Positions 8,851 to 17,844 of a DNA stretch of 64,000 bases are shown here, in pieces. Source of the stretch: Pseudomonadota bacterium (lineage in GTDB: Bacteria > Pseudomonadota > Alphaproteobacteria > Micavibrionales > CSBR16-224). Each line of letters begins with the position of its first letter. Position 1 is the stretch's first letter. The notes below the pieces were generated by a model that saw only the letters and a list, made by a program, of their open reading frames with translations, ran no database searches and had not been told where the DNA came from. The translations under genes were made by a program, and so were the position numbers. The stretch spans positions 2,194,735-2,258,734 of the forward strand of contig CP053449.1 in the NCBI GenBank assembly GCA_013285465.1, in the 5' to 3' direction.

Positions 8851-9596
8851 CCAAACCCGCCAAAAACCGCGGCATTCCGCCGTCTTTCTTCGCAGAATTC
8901 TACCAAACCCCTTGCGGATTATTCACAGCCGAACAGCTGACGCAACAGATTGCGGCATTATGGCCGGATTTAAAAAATTTACGCGTCCTCGCCCTCGGCT
9001 GGCCCTTCCCGTATCTGGCGCCTTTGCTGGGCAATGCTGAATCCGTTGTCGTCGCGACGCCGCATGGTACGGCAGAAGATACCGCGCTTTTGCACATGCA
9101 GAATTGTGCCGCCGCACTCGTTGAACCGGATGTTCTGCCTTTTTACGCCCGCAGCTTTGACCGTATTCTGATGGTTCACAGCGGCGAATATGCCGACAGC
9201 CTTTCCGCTTTTTTTGAACAGGCCGAAGAGCTGCTGCGCGATGACGGACGCATGATCAGCGTGTTGCCGAACCGCAGCGGTTTCTGGCACAGCGGTACGG
9301 ATATGCCCTTTACCGGCGGACATGCGTTAAGTGAAAACCGCCATACCGCCCTTCTGGAAGATGCGGGATTTTCCGTTGAATACCGCAACCGTTCCCTGTT
9401 CATGCCGCCTGTCAAAAATCCGCTCTTGCTGCGATTTGCCGCGCTGTACGAGAAAGTCGGCAATATCTTCTTTCCCTTCCTGTGCGGCGTTCATTTGTGC
9501 GAGGCCCGTAAGGATATTTTATCCGGTGCCGCCGTCCAACCTGTCAAACGGACCGCCATTGCCGAAAACGCAGAGCTGGGTGCGGTTGCCGAGTAA
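8847..9596 (+). CDS. SAM-dependent methyltransferase (class I)
   Basis: 249 residues; the start at 8847 overlaps the mutT stop. The protein has the shape of a class I Rossmann methyltransferase of the methyltransferase-11 type: LRVLALGWPFPYLAPLL corresponds to motif I in degenerate form, and YARSFDRILMVHSGEYAD to the motif IV region. It matches the alphaproteobacterial methyltransferase often placed near gloB or mutT in these genomes; the substrate is unknown. The canonical GxGxG loop is weak, so cofactor binding is inferred from the overall pattern. Confidence 0.75.
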   Translation: MTKPAKNRGIPPSFFAEFYQTPCGLFTAEQLTQQIAALWPDLKNLRVLALGWPFPYLAPLLGNAESVVVATPHGTAEDTALLHMQNCAAALVEPDVLPFYARSFDRILMVHSGEYADSLSAFFEQAEELLRDDGRMISVLPNRSGFWHSGTDMPFTGGHALSENRHTALLEDAGFSVEYRNRSLFMPPVKNPLLLRFAALYEKVGNIFFPFLCGVHLCEARKDILSGAAVQPVKRTAIAENAELGAVAE

Positions 9597-9633
9597 ATTT
9601 TAACGATTTTTTAACTTTTTCGGCTTTTGGTGA

Positions 9634-9663
9634 TTGATTACCAACCCCAATCACGTTTATACT
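9634..9663 (+). promoter_or_regulatory. Candidate sigma-70 promoter for recR
   Basis: TTGATT (9634-9639), an 18-bp spacer, and TATACT (9658-9663) lie 93 bp before the recR start in an AT-rich gap. Both boxes are close to consensus. Confidence 0.45.
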
Positions 9664-9755
9664 GGAAACGTAAGTCAGGTTTGCGGGTGTTCTGCCCGTT
9701 TTCCAAAAATTCCCTCCTTTTAGGCGACAAAAAACCAAGAACGGTACGGATTCCC

Positions 9756-10352
9756 ATGATCGGAAAAGAAATAGACACCCTGATTCACCTCTTGTCGAAA
9801 CTTCCGGGTATTGGCCCGCGTTCTGCGCGGCGGCTGGCCTTACAACTTCTGAAACAAAAAGACCATCTGATACTGCCCCTGTCGGAAGCATTGAAACAGG
9901 CGGCGGAAACCGTCAAGACCTGTGAGATCTGCTGCAATCTGGATACCACATCGCCCTGCGGCATCTGTCAGGATACCGCCCGCGATGACAGCACCATCTG
10001 CATTGTCGAGCAAATCGGCGACCTTTGGGCGCTGGAGCGCACGCGCGTTTACCGCGGCCGCTATCATGTTTTGGGCGGCACACTATCCGCTCTTGATAAT
10101 ATCGGCCCGGAAGACCTTGCCATCCCCGGGCTGGTGAAACGTGCAAAAGACGATGGCGTCAAAGAAATCATTATTGCCCTCAATGCGACCGTTGACGGGC
10201 AGACAACAGCACATTACTTGATAGACCGTCTGCAATATTGTAATGTAAAAGTCACGCGGCTGGCACATGGTGTGCCTGTTGGCGGTGCTTTGGATTACCT
10301 TGATGACGGAACTCTGATTACAGCCTTGCAGGCACGTTCCGCCTTCGCTTAA
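9756..10352 (+). CDS. recR: Recombination mediator RecR
   Basis: 198 residues from the ATG at 9756. The order of elements is complete for RecR: a helix-hairpin-helix at [11 protein letters not shown] (residues 16-26), a zinc finger C56-C59-C68-C71, a Toprim domain beginning [14 protein letters not shown] (81-94), and the C-terminal [15 protein letters not shown] segment with the Walker B-like region. RecR works with RecO (and RecF) to load RecA at gaps. It is not next to dnaX and ebfC here, its common partners, and has its own candidate promoter. The Shine-Dalgarno is weak. Confidence 0.96.
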   Translation: MIGKEIDTLIHLLSKLPGIGPRSARRLALQLLKQKDHLILPLSEALKQAAETVKTCEICCNLDTTSPCGICQDTARDDSTICIVEQIGDLWALERTRVYRGRYHVLGGTLSALDNIGPEDLAIPGLVKRAKDDGVKEIIIALNATVDGQTTAHYLIDRLQYCNVKVTRLAHGVPVGGALDYLDDGTLITALQARSAFA

Positions 10353-10375
10353 AGCCTTAAAGGAGTTTTGCGGCC

Positions 10376-11167
10376 ATGAGGGAGTTGAACGGTCTATCTC
10401 GCTGTTTGCACAATTTTTCCGCGTTTTGCGGCGTTTCCCTGATTTTACTTGCTACAATGCCGCAACCTGCCATGGCGCAGGCAGATCCTTGCGCGCCTTA
10501 CGCCAATAACGCCCCCTATTATCAACGCTGTCAGCAAATTCACCAACAATCCGCCCGCATCCGCGAAGAACAGGAACGACAAGCAAAGCACGCTGCGGAA
10601 GTGCGGGAGGAACGTCTGGGCAGATTCTACGACCCCGAAAATAAACCGCCGTCGCCGACACGCAGTAAAAAAGATGCACGTGCCGCCGCCTATGAAAAGA
10701 TTGCCCCGACCCCTGCCGCGACGACAACAGCAACAACAGCACCCACAATACCGGTGACACCATCAACAACAGCAACGACGGCGCAGCAGACGATTGACGC
10801 CTCGCCGGCGACCATTGATGCAAGCGGCCCCGCACCTGCCATGCAAGGTGCCGGTTACATTGTCATTGACCCTGCGAAACTGACAACCGAACAATTACAG
10901 GCCATACTGACGATTCTGAAACAATCCTCGCCGCAGGCAAATATGACCCCTTCCGCCCAGCCGATTATGGTTGCCCCCGCCGCACAAGCGCAAGCCTTAC
11001 CTGCTGCGGCAACGGCGAATGCACCACAGCCTTTTTCGCAGAGCTATCCCGCCGTCACGGGTAAGGAAGGAACAACCGCCGTCACCCTGCCGGATGTCGG
11101 TCTGGGAAGCGGCGAAATTATGGAGATCGAACCCGTCGATCCCGCAAGCCTGCATATACAACCTTAA
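10376..11167 (+). CDS. Secreted Thr/Ala-rich protein of unknown function
   Basis: 263 residues. A signal peptide (hydrophobic FCGVSLILLATMP, cleavage near AMAQ) leads into a short Cys-containing region (DPCAPY, YQRCQQ), a charged helix rich in Glu, Arg and Gln (likely coiled coil), a low-complexity Thr/Ala/Pro linker (roughly residues 115-155), and an Ala/Pro/Gln-rich tail around a possible folded segment YIVIDPAKLTTEQLQAIL. I do not recognise a family. It follows recR by 23 bp and is closed by the strong terminator at 11191-11217. Confidence 0.75.
   Translation: MRELNGLSRCLHNFSAFCGVSLILLATMPQPAMAQADPCAPYANNAPYYQRCQQIHQQSARIREEQERQAKHAAEVREERLGRFYDPENKPPSPTRSKKDARAAAYEKIAPTPAATTTATTAPTIPVTPSTTATTAQQTIDASPATIDASGPAPAMQGAGYIVIDPAKLTTEQLQAILTILKQSSPQANMTPSAQPIMVAPAAQAQALPAAATANAPQPFSQSYPAVTGKEGTTAVTLPDVGLGSGEIMEIEPVDPASLHIQP
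10718..10800 (+). repeat. ACA/GCA-rich trinucleotide tract inside a gene
   Basis: Inside the gene at 10376-11167, runs of ACA, GCA, ACG and ACC codons encode the Thr/Ala linker. The tract is not a perfect microsatellite but is a likely site of in-frame length variation. Confidence 0.5.
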
Positions 11168-11190
11168 AAAATTCCGGATACTGAAAATGG

Positions 11191-11217
11191 AAAAGCGTCC
11201 GCAAAACGGACGCTTTT
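11191..11217. terminator. Intrinsic terminator between convergent genes
   Basis: AAAAGCGTCCG, loop CAAAA, CGGACGCTTTT: an 11-bp perfect stem whose A/T ends give a T-run on both strands. It terminates the recR-side transcript and can also end rplT, 40 bp further right on the minus strand. Confidence 0.9.
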
Positions 11218-11256
11218 CTCTTATTGCCTTAATTCTTTACAGCGCAGTGACCGGCT

Positions 11257-11619
11257 TTAAGCTTTTGCCAGTGCATCCTGTGCCTGTTTTGCCAATGCAG
11301 CAAAACCTTTCGGATCTTGAACAGCGATATCAGCCAGAACTTTACGGTCCAGCTCGATTTCCGCTTTTTTCAAACCGTTCATAAAACGGGAATAGGTCAA
11401 ACCGTTCAAACGGGCTGCCGCATTGATGCGCTGAATCCACAAAGCGCGGAAATTACGCTTGCGGACGCGACGGTCGCGATACGCATATTGCAGAGCCTTT
11501 TCGACACGTTGTACCGCAATACGGAAGCAGTTTTTGCTGCGACCACGGTAGCCTTTGGCCATTTTAATAACTTTTTTGTGACGGGCATGTGCCGTCTTTC
11601 CACCTTTAACGCGTGCCAT
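11257..11619 (-). CDS. rplT: 50S ribosomal protein L20
   Basis: 120 residues, the standard size. The start MARVKGG and the segment [20 protein letters not shown] are the L20 signature; the protein binds 23S rRNA early in 50S assembly. The ATG overlaps the rpmI stop by one base (TAATG on the minus strand), so the pair is translationally coupled. In many bacteria L20 represses its own operon by binding a leader; I see no convincing L20-binding mimic here. Confidence 0.98.
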   Translation of the reverse strand: MARVKGGKTAHARHKKVIKMAKGYRGRSKNCFRIAVQRVEKALQYAYRDRRVRKRNFRALWIQRINAAARLNGLTYSRFMNGLKKAEIELDRKVLADIAVQDPKGFAALAKQAQDALAKA

Positions 11620-11867
11620 TATGATGCCTCCTGCCGTGCTGTCGTGTTAACGTTTTTCTTACGCTTCCGCGAATAGGGAAGGAAGTTCCGCAAAACAATA
11701 CGCGCATCAGCCGCACATAAAAGGCGGGTTCCGCGTGCATGACGCTTCATTTGTTTGTCTTTGTTTTGCAACATATGGCGCTTATTCGCATAATTCGCCT
11801 TTACTTTGCCACTGGATGTGACAGAGAAGCGCCGCTTAGCGCTTGATTTCGTTTTCAGTTTTGGCAT
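11619..11867 (-). CDS. rpmI: 50S ribosomal protein L35, C-terminally extended
   Basis: 82 residues, against about 65 in most bacteria. The core [14 protein letters not shown] and the [15 protein letters not shown] segment are typical L35. The extra C-terminal stretch after LPYSRKRKK reads [11 protein letters not shown] and runs into the rplT start. infC, normally directly upstream, is absent; a secreted-protein gene lies there instead. A good promoter at 11979-12007 makes rpmI-rplT a separate unit. Confidence 0.95.
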   Translation of the reverse strand: MPKLKTKSSAKRRFSVTSSGKVKANYANKRHMLQNKDKQMKRHARGTRLLCAADARIVLRNFLPYSRKRKKNVNTTARQEAS

Positions 11868-11978
11868 TTCTAAACTCCGATTTTAGGGTTTTTTCTACAA
11901 ACGCTACACAAGGCATGCCATTTTGCCCGATAACGTAAAAAGCCGCGCCTGCCGCAAAGCAGACGAAAGCAAGGGGAA

Positions 11979-12007
11979 TTATTAAGGCCGAATCGCTTTT
12001 TTGTCAA
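11979..12007 (-). promoter_or_regulatory. Sigma-70 promoter for rpmI-rplT
   Basis: On the minus strand TTGACA (12002-12007), a 17-bp spacer, and TAATAA (11979-11984). The predicted transcript starts near 11972, leaving a leader of about 105 nt before rpmI. The -35 box sits directly beyond the terminator of the upstream gene. Confidence 0.75.
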
Positions 12008-12022
12008 GAAAAGAATAAAGAA

Positions 12023-12046
12023 GCGGCCTGCAAAGCCGCAGGCCGC
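12023..12046 (-). terminator. Intrinsic terminator after the secreted gene pair
   Basis: GCGGCCTGC (12023-12031) and GCAGGCCGC (12038-12046) form a perfect 9-bp GC-rich stem with a 6-nt loop. On the minus strand it is followed by a T-rich tract, as expected for termination of the gene ending at 12074. Confidence 0.85.
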
Positions 12047-12073
12047 CTGTTACCTTTTACGCATGAACGGGTT

Positions 12074-13042
12074 TTACATCGCCCCGATCACCGCACCCAG
12101 TGTCGTATTCAGCGTCAATGGCGGCGCCGTTTTATAGGCCGGAATACCGCCCGGCACCAGACGTGTTGTCAAATCATTCAAGACATTCCCCAGAATCGCC
12201 GCATTCGGACCTGTCTGGTAGAATTTCTGCACATAAGCACATAAGGGCGGACGCGGTGTCGCACCACAGGCCGCCGGTGTCGGCAAGCCCGGAATAGCGC
12301 CCGTCAGAATATCCATTTCAGAGGGGTAAGCACGGCGGTAATCCCCGCCGATACCGCCTTTGGGACCTGTCCTGACCACAGGGTAAGCATTTGGATCCGT
12401 CAAGCCGCCTGTGGAGTTATCCCAGCCATCCATCATTGTTTTACAGTCAAAGACCTGACCGCCCAGTCCGGCACCGCCAAACCAGTTTGACAGCAGGCCG
12501 CCGGCCCAACCTGTCAAAAGCCCGCCAAGCAGGCCGCCGACCAGACCGCCGAATAAATCAGACAGCATCCCGGTTACGGCATCGGAGAACATACTCATCA
12601 ATTCCCCCAACACACCGCTGGAAACAATGACGTTCTGAAAATCCTCGAGCAATGTGGTGCCGCGGAAACCGGGATTAGTCCCCGTATCAACACCCAGCAG
12701 GTTCAAACCGATACTGATAATACCGTTAAAACCCGCAGGAAAACTTGCCGGCATCGTATCCGAGAAAATCGACCCGGCCTGTGCCGACTGAATCAGCTGC
12801 TGGTCAAGACAGGTCATTGCCTCAACCGAATCATTCTGTTTGGTTAGTTCCTGCGCCACCGCCTGATCAACGATCTGTCTGAATTGCGCATGATTGGTTT
12901 GAATATCGCGGATATCCGGATCACAACGCGGATCAAGCGCCTGCGCCGGATGTGTGGCAATCGCCAAAGCTGCAAAGACCGTAAAAACGGCAAAAATGAA
13001 AAAACGCGTATATCTGTATTTATACATTCCGATTTTTCTCAT
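12074..13042 (-). CDS. Secreted Gly/hydrophobic-rich protein, paralogue 1
   Basis: 322 residues with a signal peptide (hydrophobic FFIFAVFTVFAALAIA, cleavage near AQA). The mature protein begins with a CDP motif, then a helical region ending AMTC, then a long Gly/Leu segment of the type GGLVGGLLGGLLTGW that could insert into a membrane or form a glycine zipper. VFDCKTMMDGW follows, and the end carries C and PPLC. The five cysteine positions and the motifs CDP, TC, DC...M.D.W and PPxC recur in the neighbour at 13116-13808, so the two are paralogues. I do not recognise the family. Confidence 0.75.
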   Translation of the reverse strand: MRKIGMYKYRYTRFFIFAVFTVFAALAIATHPAQALDPRCDPDIRDIQTNHAQFRQIVDQAVAQELTKQNDSVEAMTCLDQQLIQSAQAGSIFSDTMPASFPAGFNGIISIGLNLLGVDTGTNPGFRGTTLLEDFQNVIVSSGVLGELMSMFSDAVTGMLSDLFGGLVGGLLGGLLTGWAGGLLSNWFGGAGLGGQVFDCKTMMDGWDNSTGGLTDPNAYPVVRTGPKGGIGGDYRRAYPSEMDILTGAIPGLPTPAACGATPRPPLCAYVQKFYQTGPNAAILGNVLNDLTTRLVPGGIPAYKTAPPLTLNTTLGAVIGAM

Positions 13043-13115
13043 CTTAACCCCTTATCCTTCCGTCCTTCATCAATCTTTCATCATGGCCTTTTGCAAGGCA
13101 TCAACTTACCCGCTC

Positions 13116-13808
13116 TTACGGGCAACCGGGCGGCATAGCGCCTGTATTCCGGAATTGCACCTCGCAAATCGTATTAGCACCGGTAAAGTTCGGAATCGGT
13201 GTCGGCGGTGCCGTAATCACAGCCTGAATATTTGCCGCAACCGGTGCGATGGCACCAAGGTTGTCATCAATAAACGTACTGGCCGAACCGCCGCCAAGTG
13301 CCGTCGCGATCATGCCGTCAACATCCAGAAACTCTGCAGACTGGTTAATACCGCGGGTCACGACATCATCCCACATATCCTGCATATGCGTACAGTTAAA
13401 ACCGCCGCCAAAGCCGAACCAGCTACCGATGATACCGCCAAGCGTTCCGAAAGATTCCAGAAAACTACCGACAAACTGGTTTAACAGCTCATCCACCATA
13501 TCACTGATCACATTGTTCAATTCGGCCTCAAAACCGCCGGAGAAAATCGCACCGCCTTCATTCGCCGAAATCTGCGCCGCTTCGGGCCAGCAGGTCAGCG
13601 CAATCACCGTATCCATTTTCTTGACAATTTCCTGTGACGCACCCAGATCGTTCGCGACCTGCAAGGTCGCACGGTCCTTCATGTGATCCAGTTTGTTGGG
13701 ATCACAGCCGGCGACTTGTGCATGGGCAGGTTTTGAAGACATAAAGACGAAACAGGATAAAACAGTTGCGATCAGTAAAGATGCAAATTTGATTCGAAAC
13801 AATTTCAT
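13116..13808 (-). CDS. Secreted Cys/Gly-rich protein, paralogue 2
   Basis: 230 residues. The signal peptide ends PAHA before QVAGCDPNK. A helical segment with ALTC precedes IFSGGFEAELNNVISDM, a Gly/Phe-rich stretch GGIIGSWFGFGGGFNC, and THMQDMWDDV; the protein ends MPPGCP. The ordered motifs match the downstream gene (CDP; TC; IFS; Gly-rich; [FD/FN]C..M.D.W; PPxC), but the Gly/hydrophobic part is shorter. The two genes are 73 bp apart on the same strand and are probably co-transcribed. Function unknown; the pairing suggests hetero-oligomers or specialised copies. Confidence 0.75.
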   Translation of the reverse strand: MKLFRIKFASLLIATVLSCFVFMSSKPAHAQVAGCDPNKLDHMKDRATLQVANDLGASQEIVKKMDTVIALTCWPEAAQISANEGGAIFSGGFEAELNNVISDMVDELLNQFVGSFLESFGTLGGIIGSWFGFGGGFNCTHMQDMWDDVVTRGINQSAEFLDVDGMIATALGGGSASTFIDDNLGAIAPVAANIQAVITAPPTPIPNFTGANTICEVQFRNTGAMPPGCP

Positions 13809-14037
13809 GCTATGAACACCCCTTCAGGTCTTGAAACCCAGATATTGCGACTTAACTACACAAGCAATGCCCGCATTACTCTCTACAAAGACGGGAATCA
13901 CCCGCCCTCCGAAATATGCGCGCAGCTAAAAACAACACGTTCCTTTTATTTTAACAAATTTTTCCGCAAATGTGTTAAAAAATTAAAGGCAAATAAAATA
14001 TCCCCTTCATTATTAACGGAAAAAACTAGACATAACT

Positions 14038-14634
14038 ATGCGCATCATTGCCGGAAAGTTTCGCGGGCGGCTCTTATCCGCCCCTCAGGATCAGGAAACA
14101 CGCCCCACGACAGACCGTGTCCGCGAGAATTTATTCAATATCCTTGATTCTTTTATTGAAAAATCGCTGCTGCCGCCCTGGAATGCCCTCTCCGTTCTTG
14201 ACGGTTTTTGCGGCACCGGCGCCCTCGGGCTGGAAGCTTTATCGCGGGGAGCGGCACAGGCGGTTTTCATCGAAAAAAGCCGGAATGCCGCCGATATTTG
14301 CCAAAAAAACATCGCAGCCTGCAAATTACCGCCGGAGCGCGCGCATTTGCTGACACAGGATATTCTGCAACTGCCGCCGCTGAAAAAAGATACGAAAAAA
14401 GCCGATTTACTCTTTCTGGACCCGCCCTACGGAAAGAATCTCGGCATTCCCGCTTTGCTGCATCTGCGTGAAAACGGCTATCTGTCCGCACAACATCTCT
14501 GCGTTCTTGAAACGGATAAAAAACACCCCGAAGATACTCCCGGTGCTTATCAGGAGAAAGATATGCGCCTTTACGGACGCGTCCGGCTTACCATACTGCT
14601 TCCGGCGGAAAATAATTACATATCTTCGTTATAA
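14038..14634 (+). CDS. rsmD: 16S rRNA (guanine(966)-N2)-methyltransferase
   Basis: 198 residues, normal length. It opens with MRIIAGKFRGRLL, and RPTTDRVRENLFNIL is the RsmD-specific segment. The SAM motif FCGTGALGLEALSRGA precedes the catalytic DPPY at residues 128-131. RsmD methylates G966 in the 30S head. The C-terminus overlaps the convergent SEL1 gene by 19 bp. Confidence 0.95.
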   Translation: MRIIAGKFRGRLLSAPQDQETRPTTDRVRENLFNILDSFIEKSLLPPWNALSVLDGFCGTGALGLEALSRGAAQAVFIEKSRNAADICQKNIAACKLPPERAHLLTQDILQLPPLKKDTKKADLLFLDPPYGKNLGIPALLHLRENGYLSAQHLCVLETDKKHPEDTPGAYQEKDMRLYGRVRLTILLPAENNYISSL

Positions 14635-15566
14635 AGACGGTTCAGAGACGGGTTTTCTTCGACGAATTTATTCACCCGCGCCATAATTCCCTGCAGCTTC
14701 TGGTGATCCATACGGTATTCCATTTTTCTGGCTTCCTTATCTGCCACGCGTTCCCCGGATGCCTCGGCAATTTTATACCAGAAATAGGCCGTTTCCGGCT
14801 GATTGAAATCCCTGTATAGCCTGCCGAGTTCAACGCCGACGGCGTGAAGACCCTTTTTCGCCAGATATTCATAGAGCTGGATGACTTCGGCCAGATATTT
14901 CGTTGCATCCTGTTCCAGAAGATATTCAGCCAGCAATTTGGTCGCGACCAGATCACCGCCTTGCGCGGCACCGCGCAACCATTGTTCCCCGACCATAGGA
15001 TCCGCCTTTACGGTATCATGTCCGCGCAGGCGCATAATTGCCGCCTGTCTTGCGGCACGCATATGCCCGCTTTTCGCGGCTTTTTCAAACCATTGCAGCG
15101 CAACGGAAGACTGACGGGGGAAACCGTTCAGCCCGCGCAAATAAAACATGCCCAGATCGAATTGCGCCGGTGCATAGCCGTTATTCCCCAGATGCAGATA
15201 CAGATTACGGGATTTTTCCTTGCGTATGGAAATGCGTGCACGCGTTCCGTTACGGTCGGAATAAAAGCTCTGTGCCAGAATATAAATCGCATCCAGACTA
15301 CCCAGATCAGCAGCCCGCTTTAACAGGCCTTCGCCTTTTGTCACATTCGCCTGATAACACAGCCCCAGACGGTGTTCGTCAGCCAGCTCGATAATAGACT
15401 CAACATCGCCTGCCGCTGCGTTCGCTTCCAGCTTACCCAGATAATCCTTGTCTTTCAGACATGTCGAAATAATCTCCTGCGCTGCGGCTCTGCGCGCTGC
15501 AAAAATTGAAAAACACAGCGCCGACACAGCCAAGGCCAGCATAAAATTACGGGAATAATGCATCAT
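14616..15566 (-). CDS. SEL1-repeat secreted protein
   Basis: 316 residues with a signal peptide (LALAVSALCFSIFA, cleavage near AAAQ). The mature protein consists of TPR-like SEL1 repeats, seen as A.......L..LY..G-type units: DAIYILAQSFY, APAQFDLGMFYLRG, VALQWFEKAAKSGHMRAARQAA and VGEQWLRGAAQGGDLVATKLLAEY. Such proteins act as protein-interaction scaffolds in the periplasm; no partner is evident. The first two codons are both ATG (15566 or 15563). It lies 50 bp after the DUF4139 gene on the same strand and may share its transcript. Confidence 0.85.
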   Translation of the reverse strand: MMHYSRNFMLALAVSALCFSIFAARRAAAQEIISTCLKDKDYLGKLEANAAAGDVESIIELADEHRLGLCYQANVTKGEGLLKRAADLGSLDAIYILAQSFYSDRNGTRARISIRKEKSRNLYLHLGNNGYAPAQFDLGMFYLRGLNGFPRQSSVALQWFEKAAKSGHMRAARQAAIMRLRGHDTVKADPMVGEQWLRGAAQGGDLVATKLLAEYLLEQDATKYLAEVIQLYEYLAKKGLHAVGVELGRLYRDFNQPETAYFWYKIAEASGERVADKEARKMEYRMDHQKLQGIMARVNKFVEENPSLNRLYNEDM

Positions 15567-15616
15567 TTTAAAAATCCATCCGTTTTTCTATTCGTCTTTT
15601 TACTTTACCTTTGCGT

Positions 15617-17743
15617 TCAGATATTGATTTGCAGGATAAACGCATCCATTTCTTCCTGTTTCTTCCGCATGCGCTCCGTTGCGCTTTCTATGTGTTTTTC
15701 CAACTCTTCCAGCAGGTTTTCTTCCGTATCAAGCCGTTCAAGATAACGTTTTTGCGACGAAGGATTACCCGACAGGCTACGGATATTTTCCCGCAGCCGT
15801 TTTTGGTTTTGAAAGGCGTCCTGTCTTTTGCGGTTCAGGTTATTGACCTCTTCCTGCTCATTATGAAGGCTGGCACGCATTTCCGCAAGCTTTGCAAAAA
15901 CCGCCCGCGTCTTCTTGTCCAGCTTGCCGCGCCCTGCCGCATAAGAAGACATCTGTCCCGCAGACAAATTGGCGATATGCACCGACTGATAGCCGTCGCG
16001 TTCCAGCACCACTTTCAGATTAGCGACCTCACCCGCTTTGACTTTGGTCTTCAGACGGTAATGCGTGGCCGTCACTTCTACTTCTTTCGGGTCGGGGCTG
16101 ACCAGCTTGTATTCCGGCATGCGCGGATGCTCCACCAGAACCGTACGTCCTTCCGCAGCAGGCGCCTTGATCGTATAATCGGTTTCCGCGCGGTATTGGA
16201 TCGCGGTACGCATGATGCCTTTGGCAATCGTTACCCTACCTTCGGTCGAATGATTGGTTGTTTTGCGGTCGATTTGGGTCTTGGAATCCAGCGCATAGCT
16301 GATCAGCCGGTCTTCGCCCTGCGCCAGAATCGGCAGACTGGCATCACCGACAAAACTCGACCCTTTCAAAGCGGTGTTTTCTTCGTAAAGCGTCAGGATG
16401 CCGGGCGGAAAGCCGCTATCACTGTCGTTTTTAATCCGCACCGCCGCCAGCGGATGCGTGGCATGGGTATCAGGTTGGTACAGCGCCAGTTTTTCCATTT
16501 CCAGCTTGCGGCTGACAAACGGCAGCATCATGGTCTGTCCGGCGCGCAAATCAAATTTATGCGGAAAACGGAATAATACCTGCGTTGTGGCTTCGCTGCT
16601 TTGCCCCGCATTTGCCGCCTGCGCGATATTATCCATCTCATAACCGCCCAGTTCCTCTTCCGCCATCATTTCCATCGGCATCGGCGGCGCGCCCGCCATA
16701 TCCATCATCGCCATTGGTGCGGCAGATGCCGGCGCCATCGCGCGTTTGGCTTTCATCACGCCACGTCCGCCGTAACCGCTGCTGCGGGATGAAAAATTCT
16801 GGTCCGTCTGTTCCGCCGTTGCCACGGTTCCAGTATCGGTACGCGGCATCACGCGCCCGAAGACCTCGACCGGCAGTTCCGGCCTGTCCACATAATAGGA
16901 TTGATAAAGCTGCTGGCGGTACGTCACCGGATTGCCGGAGACAAGCGACAGCGACACATTCTTCCAGTCGCTATCCGTCATATTTTCAACAATCGCCCAG
17001 CCCTGCACAAAACCTTCCTGCCCGTCCTCCGACGGCAATACGGCGCGGTAGGCCGCCTTCCACAGCGGCGCATTCACAACATAAGCCACCGTGACATCGC
17101 GCGGTTTATTGCCCAGAATACGCAAGGACAAGACGCGGCGGTCACGCGTGGCATGTTCGCGTACGGCATCAAGTGCATCGGCAAGCTGTGCACGGATTTT
17201 TTCATCGGCAAAATCAATTGTCGTCAGATCTTCCAGAATATATTGCTTAATGCCCGCTGCGGTCAGCAGGCTGATACGATGACGCGTCACCGATGTTTCA
17301 CTATCGGGATAGACGGTTTCCTCTTCCGTGATATTGACCAATGCGCCCGACACATGTTCATTGCCGTATTTGGCGTTAATCTGCGCGCCTTTATAAGCAT
17401 TCAGAAGATTAACCAGTGAATTCAGATCCTGCGGGCGGAACGGCAGATCACGGAAAAAATGCTTCAACGGGCTGCGACCGGGCAGCGTCACCCCGCCAAG
17501 CTGTCCGGCAGGGTCAAAAACGACAAGACTTTTCAACACATCATCGACCTGTTCGAAACGCACCGGCAGAGTCATATCGGTATCTTTGCTGATATGGGCG
17601 CTATGTTCAAAATGCGCCATACCGCTGGTGGAAAGAATCACGCGGGTAACCGGAAATTCCTGCTCTGCCGCTTTCGCAACGGTACCGCCCGCCAAAGCCA
17701 TGACAGAGAGCACACCCATAAAACCGATAATCCGCTGAAACAT
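15617..17743 (-). CDS. DUF4139 domain-containing exported protein
   Basis: 708 residues with a signal peptide ending AKAAEQ. The central part, from ARDRRVLSLRILG-like text through TVAYVVNAPLWKAAYRAVL, is the DUF4139 pattern, a beta-rich domain of unknown function. A Met/Pro/Ala-rich linker around APASAAPMAMMDMAG separates it from the C-terminal half. The last about 90 residues form a long coiled coil (LAEMRASLHNEQEEVNNLNRKR). DUF4139 proteins are often linked to mucoidy or envelope functions, but biochemistry is lacking. SD AAGGGG lies just before the start. Confidence 0.85.
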   Translation of the reverse strand: MFQRIIGFMGVLSVMALAGGTVAKAAEQEFPVTRVILSTSGMAHFEHSAHISKDTDMTLPVRFEQVDDVLKSLVVFDPAGQLGGVTLPGRSPLKHFFRDLPFRPQDLNSLVNLLNAYKGAQINAKYGNEHVSGALVNITEEETVYPDSETSVTRHRISLLTAAGIKQYILEDLTTIDFADEKIRAQLADALDAVREHATRDRRVLSLRILGNKPRDVTVAYVVNAPLWKAAYRAVLPSEDGQEGFVQGWAIVENMTDSDWKNVSLSLVSGNPVTYRQQLYQSYYVDRPELPVEVFGRVMPRTDTGTVATAEQTDQNFSSRSSGYGGRGVMKAKRAMAPASAAPMAMMDMAGAPPMPMEMMAEEELGGYEMDNIAQAANAGQSSEATTQVLFRFPHKFDLRAGQTMMLPFVSRKLEMEKLALYQPDTHATHPLAAVRIKNDSDSGFPPGILTLYEENTALKGSSFVGDASLPILAQGEDRLISYALDSKTQIDRKTTNHSTEGRVTIAKGIMRTAIQYRAETDYTIKAPAAEGRTVLVEHPRMPEYKLVSPDPKEVEVTATHYRLKTKVKAGEVANLKVVLERDGYQSVHIANLSAGQMSSYAAGRGKLDKKTRAVFAKLAEMRASLHNEQEEVNNLNRKRQDAFQNQKRLRENIRSLSGNPSSQKRYLERLDTEENLLEELEKHIESATERMRKKQEEMDAFILQINI

Positions 17744-17844
17744 TTTCCGCCCCTTGAAATGAAATATGGTGATTTAAGTAAATGACCTGTTTGAAAATTC
17801 TTCCCTGCATCTACCACCTTACAGCGGGCGGGGTAAAAATAGTC

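Noticed and set aside
11868-11972. L20 autoregulatory leader upstream of rpmI
   Set aside because: The leader is GC- and A-rich but does not show a clear pseudoknot or 23S mimic, so autoregulation cannot be claimed.
13812-14147. Plus-strand open frame before and inside rsmD
   Set aside because: It runs into the conserved rsmD N-terminus in another frame and encodes no known motif; it is a shadow.
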